Below, one piece after another: positions 1-6,985 of a stretch of DNA of 20,024 bases (position 1 is the stretch's first letter; each line of letters starts with the position of its first letter). Below the pieces are notes generated by a model. It did no database searches. It was not told the DNA's origin and was given only the letters and a program-made list of their open reading frames with translations. The position numbers and the translations under genes are program-made. The stretch comes from Sediminibacterium ginsengisoli (GTDB lineage Bacteria > Bacteroidota > Bacteroidia > Chitinophagales > Chitinophagaceae), in assembly GCA_943324415.2 (NCBI GenBank), contig CALPLN020000016.1:1-20024 (forward strand), read 5' to 3'.

Positions 1-135
1 AAGAAAGCTGCTCCTAAGAAAGCTGCTAAAAAAGCTGCTCCTAAGAAGGCTGCTAAAAAAGCTGCTCCTAAGAAAGCTGCTAAGAAAGCTGCTCCTAAGA
101 AGGCTGCTAAGAAAGCTGCTCCTAAGAAAGCTGCT
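1..135 (+). repeat. Five 27-bp tandem repeats encoding KKAAPKKAA
   Basis: Units occupy 1-27, 28-54, 55-81, 82-108 and 109-135. They differ only at synonymous third positions of lysine codons. The last lysine codon of the unit alternates AAA, AAG, AAA, AAG, AAA, which suggests that a 54-bp double unit was duplicated. The array continues off the left edge, so the total copy number is unknown. Confidence 0.9.
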
Positions 136-150
136 GCTAAAAAGAAATAA
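1..150 (+). CDS. 3' end of a Lys/Ala/Pro-repeat, histone H1-like or HU-like protein (partial)
   Basis: Frame 1 is open from the first base of the window to a TAA at 148-150 and encodes 49 residues made only of Lys, Ala and Pro. It consists of five perfect copies of the nine-residue unit KKAAPKKAA (27 bp each, positions 1-135) followed by AKKK. Such highly basic, Ala/Pro-spaced tails occur on bacterial histone H1-like proteins and on HU-family nucleoid proteins with a C-terminal extension, where they bind DNA non-specifically. The globular domain that would separate these options lies outside the window, so only a general DNA- or RNA-binding role is inferred. A strong terminator follows 24 bases after the stop, which supports this as the true gene end. 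Translation of the reading frame is certain in composition; the family assignment is tentative. Confidence 0.75.
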   Translation, partial: KKAAPKKAAKKAAPKKAAKKAAPKKAAKKAAPKKAAKKAAPKKAAAKKK

Positions 151-173
151 TTATCCTCGGATAATATTGAAAG

Positions 174-199
174 ACCCTCGATTTATCGGGGGTTTTTTT
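174..199 (+). terminator. Intrinsic terminator of the Lys/Ala-rich protein gene
   Basis: Left arm ACCCTCGAT (174-182) pairs with ATCGGGGGT (185-193), giving up to nine pairs with one U-G wobble; the innermost pairs probably open to give a workable loop. A run of seven T (193-199) follows directly. Position, GC-rich stem base and T tract all fit rho-independent termination of the gene ending at 150. Confidence 0.85.
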
Positions 200-244
200 A
201 TGCCCCTACTTTTCCCCGCTTCAAATGGACTCCCTAGTTTTATT

Positions 245-252
245 TATATTTG
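245..252 (+). promoter_or_regulatory. Possible -7 box (TATATTTG) directly before polX
   Basis: The octamer matches the Bacteroidota -7 consensus TAnnTTTG at every fixed position and lies 3 bases before the ATG at 256. No TTTG-like -33 element is seen about 19-20 bases upstream. If it is real, transcription would begin at or near the start codon, giving a leaderless message. In AT-rich DNA the match could be chance. Confidence 0.25.
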
Positions 253-255
253 CGC

Positions 256-1929
256 ATGCACAATTATGAAATCGCCGAATACTTTAGTCTACTAGCTAAA
301 CTCATGGATATCCATGGTGAGAATGCTTTCAAAATAAAATCTTACAGTAACGCAGCCTATACCCTTGACAGACTCAATGACCCTTTAGAGGAGATGACCC
401 CGGCTCAAATTGCAGGGATCAGAGGTATTGGAGACACTTTGGCGCAGAAAATTGTAGACTTATTGGCCACTAAAAAACTACAAATACTAGAGGACTATAT
501 CCAACTGACCCCGGCAGGTATTTTAGAGATGTTGAAAATAAAAGGATTAGGTCCCAAAAAGATCATCACCATTTGGAAGGAATTGGGCATTGAAAGTATT
601 GGTGAACTATTGTATGCCTGTGAAGAGAATCGATTAATCAACTATAAAGGCTTTGGGGCTAAGACACAACAAAGTATTCAGGACTCCCTAAACTATTATT
701 TACAAAATCAAGGTAGTTTTTTATACCAACAAGTTCAAGATATCGTAACTCAAATTGAAAATGCATTAACCATAAAGTTCCCATTAGCATTACATGCAGT
801 TTCTGGTCACTATAAAAGGCAAATGGAAACATTAGATTTTTTAGACATTGTCACAACTACACCCAATAAAGACCTAACAGATTGGTTACAAGAAAAAGGA
901 TTCACTTGTGAAGCAGCACCTGATTATTTAAGTTGCAAAGGGCCAGACAATTTTGAATTAAGATGGTATATCGTAGAGGCAGCTAACTTCTTTATGCAAG
1001 ATTTTAGACTAGCTTGTAGTCCTGAATTTTGGATTGCATGGCAAGCACTTCCAAATTTTGATCCATCAAAAGTGACCTCATCAGAATTGGACCTATTTGA
1101 ACAAGTGCAAATACCATTTATACCTGCTGCACAAAGAGAGGATCCAGCAATCATACAAGTAGCTAAAATAAAAGGATTAAACCCCACAATTCAAAAAACA
1201 GATATCAAAGGAATCATTCATTCCCATAGTACCTGGAGCGATGGATTGCATACGATTGAGCAAATGGCAGTCGCAGCAAAAGCACAAGGTTTAGAATATC
1301 TTGTAATTAGCGACCACTCAAAATCTGCTTTCTATGCCAATGGCTTACAAGAAGATCGAATTCGTGCCCAACACAAAGAGATTGACTTATTGAATAAAAA
1401 ATTGGCCCCCTTTGTTATATTCAAAAGTATTGAGTCGGATATTTTAAATGATGGAAGCTTAGACTACCCTGATGAAATTTTAGCATTATTTGATTTGGTC
1501 ATCGCTTCGGTTCATTCCAATTTAAAAATGACCGAAGAAAAAGCAATGATGCGTTTGATGAATGCTATCGAAAATCCCTACACGAGCATTTTAGGGCACG
1601 CTACAGGACGTTTGCTCTTAAGTCGTAAAGGTTATCCTATTAATCACGAAGCAATCATTGAAGCCTGCGCAGTGAATGACGTGGTGATTGAGTTGAATGC
1701 CCACCCAAGAAGATTGGATATGGATTGGCGTTATATTCATCAAGCAATGGAAAAAGAGGTGTTGATCTCCATTAATCCAGATGCACATGCCATTGATGGA
1801 TTCGAAGATTGTGCTTATGGTGTTTTGGTAGCGCAAAAAGCAGGATTAACCGCTGCACAAAATTTAAGTAGTTTTAGTTTGAATGAAATGATGGAGTTTA
1901 TTGAGTTCCAGCAGGCGAAGAGAAACTAG
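256..1929 (+). CDS. polX: PolX-family protein: HhH domain, degenerate polymerase palm, intact PHP nuclease domain
   Basis: Bacterial PolX proteins couple a family X gap-filling DNA polymerase to a metal-dependent PHP domain with 3'-5' exonuclease or AP-site nuclease activity in base excision repair. The product is 557 residues from the ATG, close to the family's usual size. Helix-hairpin-helix elements are seen near residues 52-70 (GIRGIGDTLAQKI) and 96-108 (KGLGPKK). The palm motif, normally GS..RR..ET.GD.D, reads SGHYKRQMETLDFLD, so the first catalytic Asp position is Phe195 while Asp197 remains. The third Asp (usually DLR) is Glu234. PHP metal ligands look complete: H322/H324, D329, D353/H354, E393, H420, H448 and the DAH at 509-511. 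A TTG six bases upstream is in frame, but the ATG at 256 is the better start. Its stop overlaps that of the convergent amylase gene. Likely a repair nuclease without polymerase activity; this last point is inference. Confidence 0.85.
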   Translation: MHNYEIAEYFSLLAKLMDIHGENAFKIKSYSNAAYTLDRLNDPLEEMTPAQIAGIRGIGDTLAQKIVDLLATKKLQILEDYIQLTPAGILEMLKIKGLGPKKIITIWKELGIESIGELLYACEENRLINYKGFGAKTQQSIQDSLNYYLQNQGSFLYQQVQDIVTQIENALTIKFPLALHAVSGHYKRQMETLDFLDIVTTTPNKDLTDWLQEKGFTCEAAPDYLSCKGPDNFELRWYIVEAANFFMQDFRLACSPEFWIAWQALPNFDPSKVTSSELDLFEQVQIPFIPAAQREDPAIIQVAKIKGLNPTIQKTDIKGIIHSHSTWSDGLHTIEQMAVAAKAQGLEYLVISDHSKSAFYANGLQEDRIRAQHKEIDLLNKKLAPFVIFKSIESDILNDGSLDYPDEILALFDLVIASVHSNLKMTEEKAMMRLMNAIENPYTSILGHATGRLLLSRKGYPINHEAIIEACAVNDVVIELNAHPRRLDMDWRYIHQAMEKEVLISINPDAHAIDGFEDCAYGVLVAQKAGLTAAQNLSSFSLNEMMEFIEFQQAKRN

Positions 1930-3185
1930 CCCTTCACATACACGATGTATTCTCCTGGCATCAATTCAAATTGGCTATTCCCATTGAATTCAAAACTTAG
2001 TCCAGAAAAAATATTGGTAAAACTCCCTTTAAACGCATCATGTGTAACTGCCACATGGTGCCTGTGTTCAGATACGTTTAATAAAATCAATGCCGTTTGC
2101 ATTTGATGTTGTTTAATGAAGGCCATCACTCCTCCCTCTGTGGGCAAGTTGAAAATTTGACCAGTCTGCAAAACAGGAAATTGTCTTCTTGCAGTCAATA
2201 AAGTTTTGTAAAATCCATGTAAAGCTGGCGTTTCTGCAGTCCACTGAATCTGATCCTTATCAAAAAAAGCGAGTCTTTTATAATTTGGTAATTCTTGCCC
2301 ACTATAAATTAGGGGTTGCCCATTCCATGTATGTGCAAACACAGCCCATGCTTTAGCTGCAACACCATACTTTTCATATTCTGTTCCATTCCAACTATTC
2401 TCGTCATGATTAGACGTAAAAAATAATTTAGATGCGCCTCTTGGATATTGTGCGTATTGATGCAGTACATTGTATACTTCATGTAATCCGTCCTGCCCCT
2501 TCCCTACTTTTTCTGTCGCATGCATCCAAGACCAAGCATAGCTTGTGTCAAATACCTGATGATAATTCACCTCCTCACATTCTGCTAACCAATATAATAT
2601 TTTTGTTTGCTCTAATTTTTTCCTAGCCTCAATCCAAAAATCCAATGGTACCAAATGCGCCATATCACATCTAAATCCATCCAGATTAAATTGCTTCACC
2701 CAATATAGCATGGCATCAACCAATGCGGCACGCATGGCTTTATTTTCATAATTCAAATCAACTACATCATCCCATCCATTGCGTTCTGTAAAATTACCTG
2801 CAGCATCTTGCGTGAACCAACTTGGATTTGGGGTCATCCATTCATGTTGTCTTCCTGTATGGTTGGCAACCCAATCTATAATCACTTTAAACCCCAATGC
2901 TTGCGCTGCATTTACTAAGTCTTTAAAATCTGATGCGGTACCAAATTCAGGATTGATTGCGGTGTAACTACTACATGCATAATAACTCCCTAAGTTTCCT
3001 TTTTTATTCAATTGGCTTATTGTCGTAATTGGCATGAACCATAAAACATCAATCCCCATTTCTTTGATTCTTGGAAGATGCGCTTCAAACGCTTTAAAGG
3101 TGCCCTCTGCAGTATATTGACGAATATTCACTTCATAAATAGAAGCCGTATTAGCCCAACTTACTTGCTTGAATGAATCGATCAT
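1926..3185 (-). CDS. GH13 alpha-amylase family glycoside hydrolase, cytoplasmic
   Basis: A 419-residue (beta/alpha)8-barrel enzyme of the alpha-amylase family, expected to hydrolyse or rearrange alpha-glucosidic bonds in maltodextrins, glycogen or related glucans. All four GH13 signature regions are visible: region I DWVANH (D104-H109), region II GFRCDMAH with nucleophile D174, region III LAECEE with likely acid/base E202, and region IV SNHDE with transition-state stabiliser D261. A small beta-sandwich domain fills roughly residues 340-419. There is no signal peptide, so it probably acts in the cytoplasm. The gene is alone, without sus-type genes next to it, so the substrate cannot be deduced from context. 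The ATG at 3185 is 34 bases from the divergent permease start, and the stop is shared in a CTAG with polX. The family is certain; the exact subfamily is not. Confidence 0.92.
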   Translation of the reverse strand: MIDSFKQVSWANTASIYEVNIRQYTAEGTFKAFEAHLPRIKEMGIDVLWFMPITTISQLNKKGNLGSYYACSSYTAINPEFGTASDFKDLVNAAQALGFKVIIDWVANHTGRQHEWMTPNPSWFTQDAAGNFTERNGWDDVVDLNYENKAMRAALVDAMLYWVKQFNLDGFRCDMAHLVPLDFWIEARKKLEQTKILYWLAECEEVNYHQVFDTSYAWSWMHATEKVGKGQDGLHEVYNVLHQYAQYPRGASKLFFTSNHDENSWNGTEYEKYGVAAKAWAVFAHTWNGQPLIYSGQELPNYKRLAFFDKDQIQWTAETPALHGFYKTLLTARRQFPVLQTGQIFNLPTEGGVMAFIKQHQMQTALILLNVSEHRHHVAVTHDAFKGSFTNIFSGLSFEFNGNSQFELMPGEYIVYVKG

Positions 3186-3219
3186 AATTGTAGCATTTTT
3201 TTATTATCTTGTTGCTAAG

Positions 3220-4554
3220 ATGAACCCTAAATTAGACCGCAAATTAAGTCTTTTACATGCAACTGCCATCAATATGATTGATATGGTAGGCATTGGCCCC
3301 TTTGTCGTATTAAGTGTTGTAGCACAGATCATGGGAGGTCCTTATTTTTTATACGCATGGATAGCAGGTGCTATCTTATCCTTTGTTGATGCAATGGTTT
3401 GGAGCCAACTAGGTGCTGCACTTCCAAAAGCAGGTGGAAGTTTCCATTTTCTGAAGGAAGGTTACGGAGGTAAATGGGGAAAGTTAATGAGCTTTTTATT
3501 TGTTTGGCAAACGATGATTCAAGCCCCCTTGGTAATCGCCTCTGCCGCCATTGGTTTCTCGCAATATGCCAACTTTTTTTTCCATTTAAGTTTTATACAA
3601 GAGAAATTAGTGAGTGGTGCTGTGGTGATTTTAGTAATCAGTTTACTCTATCGAAATATTGAATCCATTGGAAGAATCTCCGTGTTACTTTGGGTGGGCG
3701 TGATCACCACTCTTTTGTGGATCATCTTTGGTGGAATTGCACATGGTAATTTCATGGAACCCATCCTGCATATCAATGATGGACTTAAAATAGAATATGG
3801 ACTTGTTGCCGCACTTGGTTTTGCAAGTGTCAAAACAGTGTATAGTTATTTAGGCTATTATAATGTTTGTCATTTAGGTGCAGAAATTAAAAATCCAACT
3901 AAGAATATACCCAGAAGTATGTTCATTTCTATCACTGGTATCTCCATTTTATACTTGGCAATGAATGTAAGCGTAGCAAGTGTATTGCCATTTGAGACGA
4001 TCGTGAATAGCAAATTTGTAGTAAGTGATTATATCAAAACATTATACGGACAAAATGCAGGCGCGATTGCTACTGTGCTCATTTTAATGGTGGCTTTTGC
4101 TTCTGTTTTTTCAGCCACACTTGGTTATAGTAGAATCCCTTATGCCGCAGCTCAGGATAAATCATTCTTTTCATTTTTCGCTCAACTACACCCTAAACTG
4201 CATTTCCCGCATCGTTCCTTATTGGTATTAGGTGGCATTGCATTTGTATTTAGCTTACTCTTTAGATTAAAGGAAGTGATTGATGGTATATTAGCCATGC
4301 GCATCATGATTCAATTCATTGGTCAAGCTATTGGCTTATTGATTTTATACAAAAGAAAAGGAACTGGATTTTTCCCATGGAAAATGCCCTTCTTCCCTAT
4401 TCCATTGTTTATAGCCATCCTAATTTGGGCAGGTATTTTTTATTCTACTGGGCCAAAAATGATGCTAAGTGGATTGGTGGTGACAGGACTAGGATTAATC
4501 GCTTTTGCGCTTGCCACTCGATTTGGATGGATTCACAAAGCTAGTGAGGAGTAG
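3220..4554 (+). CDS. APC-superfamily amino acid permease
   Basis: A 444-residue integral inner-membrane protein with about 12 hydrophobic segments and very few charges between them. The N-terminal region has the features of the amino acid-polyamine-organocation superfamily (AA_permease_2 type): a first helix with the motif DMVGIGPF near residues 21-28, and a conserved SQLGAALPKAGGSF segment near residues 66-79 after helix 2. It is expected to import an amino acid or amine by proton or sodium symport, or to exchange substrates; the substrate is not readable from sequence. An in-frame TTG at 3169 would extend it by 17 residues into the divergent amylase gene. The ATG at 3220 starts a normal permease N-terminus (MNPKLDRKLSLLHA) and is preferred. 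The last 60 bases overlap antisense with the small membrane-protein gene ending at 4495. Confidence 0.9.
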   Translation: MNPKLDRKLSLLHATAINMIDMVGIGPFVVLSVVAQIMGGPYFLYAWIAGAILSFVDAMVWSQLGAALPKAGGSFHFLKEGYGGKWGKLMSFLFVWQTMIQAPLVIASAAIGFSQYANFFFHLSFIQEKLVSGAVVILVISLLYRNIESIGRISVLLWVGVITTLLWIIFGGIAHGNFMEPILHINDGLKIEYGLVAALGFASVKTVYSYLGYYNVCHLGAEIKNPTKNIPRSMFISITGISILYLAMNVSVASVLPFETIVNSKFVVSDYIKTLYGQNAGAIATVLILMVAFASVFSATLGYSRIPYAAAQDKSFFSFFAQLHPKLHFPHRSLLVLGGIAFVFSLLFRLKEVIDGILAMRIMIQFIGQAIGLLILYKRKGTGFFPWKMPFFPIPLFIAILIWAGIFYSTGPKMMLSGLVVTGLGLIAFALATRFGWIHKASEE

Positions 4555-4665
4555 GCCCATTACAATTCCAACAATCAGTCCAATCTTTACATTCTTGAGC
4601 ATCCACCCAATTCCAAGGCCAATGACTAGGAGCATAAAGAAACTAATTTTTCTACGTTGTTTCAT
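4495..4665 (-). CDS. Small two-helix membrane protein (56 aa)
   Basis: An ATG at 4665 opens a 56-residue frame ending with TAA at 4497-4495. The protein has a basic start (MKQRRK), a hydrophobic helix at about residues 8-23, a short linker with KNVK (24-27), a second Gly-rich hydrophobic helix at about 28-43, and a basic Ser/Lys tail (NPSKSSGKRKSD). This KNVKIG-centred hairpin resembles small uncharacterised membrane proteins common in Bacteroidota; function is unknown. The start lies 3 bases after the stop of the PIG-L gene (TAA, GGC, ATG), so translation is very probably coupled, and this is the last gene of the M14-PIG-L operon. Its last 60 bases lie antisense within the permease 3' end. 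Charge pattern and position make it a credible gene despite its size. Confidence 0.72.
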   Translation of the reverse strand: MKQRRKISFFMLLVIGLGIGWMLKNVKIGLIVGIVMGLLLTSFVNPSKSSGKRKSD

Positions 4666-4668
4666 GCC

Positions 4669-6957
4669 TTATTGATTTTTTGGGAGGGATAATAAATTAG
4701 CAAATAATTTATATGCACCTGGATTTCCTGCAGGCAATTGTCTAAACAACGCCAAGCTTACATATGCAAAATTGCCTTTTCCAAAAGGCGCAATCAATAG
4801 ACTTCCCTGACTTGGTGATTCTCCAGTATCACTCATTTGTAAAGGCATTTGAAAATGTGAATCGATGTTTTCGGCCTGATACGTACTTCTTTCCTGAACC
4901 CAGTTGTTGAAATCAACCGATGTGATTTTATTAGGAAAATTCAACACAGCATGATTCGGTAAAACAAAAATGACATTTGCATTTTCTTCGGTCACCCGTT
5001 TTCCTGAATTCACGGTAAAAGGATAAGGTCCAATTTTAATATTTTGAGTACCCACCTGATTGCTTTTGATATATTGTACAATCAAATTGCCTCCATTCGC
5101 GATATAGTCATTCAAAATGGCTTGCTTCTCAGATAAATAGGCATACATATTAAATGCACGAATACCCACGACAATTGCATCTAAACCTTTTAAATGGGCT
5201 GGATTTAAGTCTGATTCTTTTAGATACACCAACTCATAACCCAATTGTTCTAAAGCTTCTGGAATTGCATCTCCAGCTCCATCAATATAGCCCACTTTTT
5301 GGCCCTGCTTTTTTATATCCACTTTAACCACCTGAATACTTGCTTGTTGAAAATAAGTTTGAGCAGGTATATGGTCATATTGAATTGTTTTATGAAAGAT
5401 CCCTTCATCCAACTTTGGTGATGGAGCAGTACTTGATGTAGGCATTAAGACAACCGATTTTACTGGCGCTACTTCTTTTTTGGGCAAGACCACAATTGGC
5501 TGATACACTTCGCCCTTGGTTAAATCTAAGTATTTATATTGAACAGGATAACGCTTTTCGAATTGCTGTCCTGCAATGGTGTATTTTAATAAAATAGAAA
5601 ATGCAGGATCGTTTTCTGCTTTTCCAATCATCGTCTGATCTTGCACCACAAACATCCCTTCAGTTTTTGGTTGGACTAACCAATAGGGCTGTGAAATGGA
5701 TTGCGAAGCAGGCACTTTAAAAGTAAAAGTAAATTGCTGATTCTGATTGGATAATAAATTTGTTTGAACTAGGGTGTCTATGATTGAAACTTGGTTGGAT
5801 AACAATTGTATTTTGCCCAAACTAGAAGGCAGATTCAATCTTTGATTGACCAAAACTTGTACTGTTAGTTCTGATTCAGGAAGCACTTGTTGTTTTGTCG
5901 TAGTTGCTTCCACCAATAAACCAGACGCCAACTCAATTGCAGATTGAATGAGATTGAGTTGATATTCCTTCCAATGGTTATGAGGTAATCGGTTGACTTC
6001 CTGATACAATTCGACTAAACCTGGTACAATGGCAGCAGGTTGATCTATTTTGTACGCGCTGATGATTGCCTGAATTTTAGATTGAATTTTTGGGGCATTC
6101 AACCTTGTCCAATTGGTCACCACCCCTTCCATGATATCTGACTTTGCAGTATCGCCATTCAAGTGTTGGAAGAATTCAAAATAAGACCCCCTTCTTCTTG
6201 GTCTACCTTCTCCTTGACTTTTATGCATGGTTCTAGCTTCTGCACCAATCTCGCCATAGCTTTTACCAATTACCGGATTGTACCCTCCTACTTCTAATTT
6301 GAGTTGGTTGTCATTGGTTGTATTGACAGTCCCAAAATTGAAGGTATTCCATAATATACGTTTTGCTTTCCAGGGTTGTACCCCATATTTAAACTGTTCT
6401 GGAAATTGTGTTGGATCCGCAGCTGCTAGATAGGCTTCTTGTGCAATAATAGAAGAGGCAGCATGATGACCATGTCCCGCTCTAGCATCCCCAGGAAATC
6501 TAGTAATGATCACATCTGGTTTAAATTTACGAATGACCCAAACTACATCACTCAATACTTTCTGGTGATCCCAAATTGCCAAAGCTTCTTTTGCAGATTT
6601 ACTGAATCCGAATTCATATGCAGTTGAAAAATATTGTTCCGCACCATCCTGCATTCTTGCAGCTAATAATTCCTGTGTTCTTATTAATCCCAATTCTACG
6701 CCCTGCTCTTTACCAATTAGATTTTGACCACCATCCCCTCTAGTTAAGCTTAAATAGGCGGTACGATAATGTCGCTCTTTTGTCAAATAAGGCAAGAAGG
6801 CATTGTTCTCATCATCAGGATGTGCGGCAATATACAGGACACTTCCTAAAACCTCCATCTGTTTTAATTGAGTAAAAATTTCAGCACTATTCTTTTGTCC
6901 AAAAAGGAGTTGAACAAAACAAATCATACTCAATAAAAACAAAGGCAATTTCTTCAT
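4669..6957 (-). CDS. Secreted PIG-L (LmbE-like) family deacetylase with C-terminal GATase-like domain
   Basis: PIG-L proteins are zinc-dependent hydrolases that remove acetyl groups from N-acetylglucosamine-type amides. A Sec signal peptide occupies about residues 1-20 (hydrophobic LFLLSMICFVQLLFG, then Q). The catalytic domain (about 36-270) carries the signature AHPDDE (45-50: zinc ligands His46 and Asp49, general base Asp48) and a distal GHGHH (161-165) supplying the third ligand. The middle (about 350-480) looks beta-rich. The end (about 553-762) resembles a class I glutamine amidotransferase-like fold (GYIDGAGDAIPEALEQLGY, then VVGIRAFN and an NGGNLIVQY strand), without a recognisable nucleophile Cys, so probably a binding or structural module. 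At 762 residues it is far longer than simple LmbE enzymes and matches the large Bacteroidota type. It lies 28 bases after the M14 gene and 3 before the small membrane gene, so these are likely co-transcribed. The natural substrate is unknown. Confidence 0.88.
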   Translation of the reverse strand: MKKLPLFLLSMICFVQLLFGQKNSAEIFTQLKQMEVLGSVLYIAAHPDDENNAFLPYLTKERHYRTAYLSLTRGDGGQNLIGKEQGVELGLIRTQELLAARMQDGAEQYFSTAYEFGFSKSAKEALAIWDHQKVLSDVVWVIRKFKPDVIITRFPGDARAGHGHHAASSIIAQEAYLAAADPTQFPEQFKYGVQPWKAKRILWNTFNFGTVNTTNDNQLKLEVGGYNPVIGKSYGEIGAEARTMHKSQGEGRPRRRGSYFEFFQHLNGDTAKSDIMEGVVTNWTRLNAPKIQSKIQAIISAYKIDQPAAIVPGLVELYQEVNRLPHNHWKEYQLNLIQSAIELASGLLVEATTTKQQVLPESELTVQVLVNQRLNLPSSLGKIQLLSNQVSIIDTLVQTNLLSNQNQQFTFTFKVPASQSISQPYWLVQPKTEGMFVVQDQTMIGKAENDPAFSILLKYTIAGQQFEKRYPVQYKYLDLTKGEVYQPIVVLPKKEVAPVKSVVLMPTSSTAPSPKLDEGIFHKTIQYDHIPAQTYFQQASIQVVKVDIKKQGQKVGYIDGAGDAIPEALEQLGYELVYLKESDLNPAHLKGLDAIVVGIRAFNMYAYLSEKQAILNDYIANGGNLIVQYIKSNQVGTQNIKIGPYPFTVNSGKRVTEENANVIFVLPNHAVLNFPNKITSVDFNNWVQERSTYQAENIDSHFQMPLQMSDTGESPSQGSLLIAPFGKGNFAYVSLALFRQLPAGNPGAYKLFANLLSLPKNQ

Positions 6958-6985
6958 GTGTCCTATTTATAAAAAAGTTAAAAAA

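Noticed and set aside
1..135. Short regular repeats suggestive of a CRISPR-like array
   Set aside because: The units are directly contiguous without spacers, stay in one reading frame and encode a Lys/Ala/Pro tail ending in a stop codon.
3169..3219. Longer permease starting at the TTG at 3169
   Set aside because: It would overlap the start of the divergent amylase gene and add an atypical hydrophobic segment before the normal APC N-terminus; the ATG at 3220 is better.
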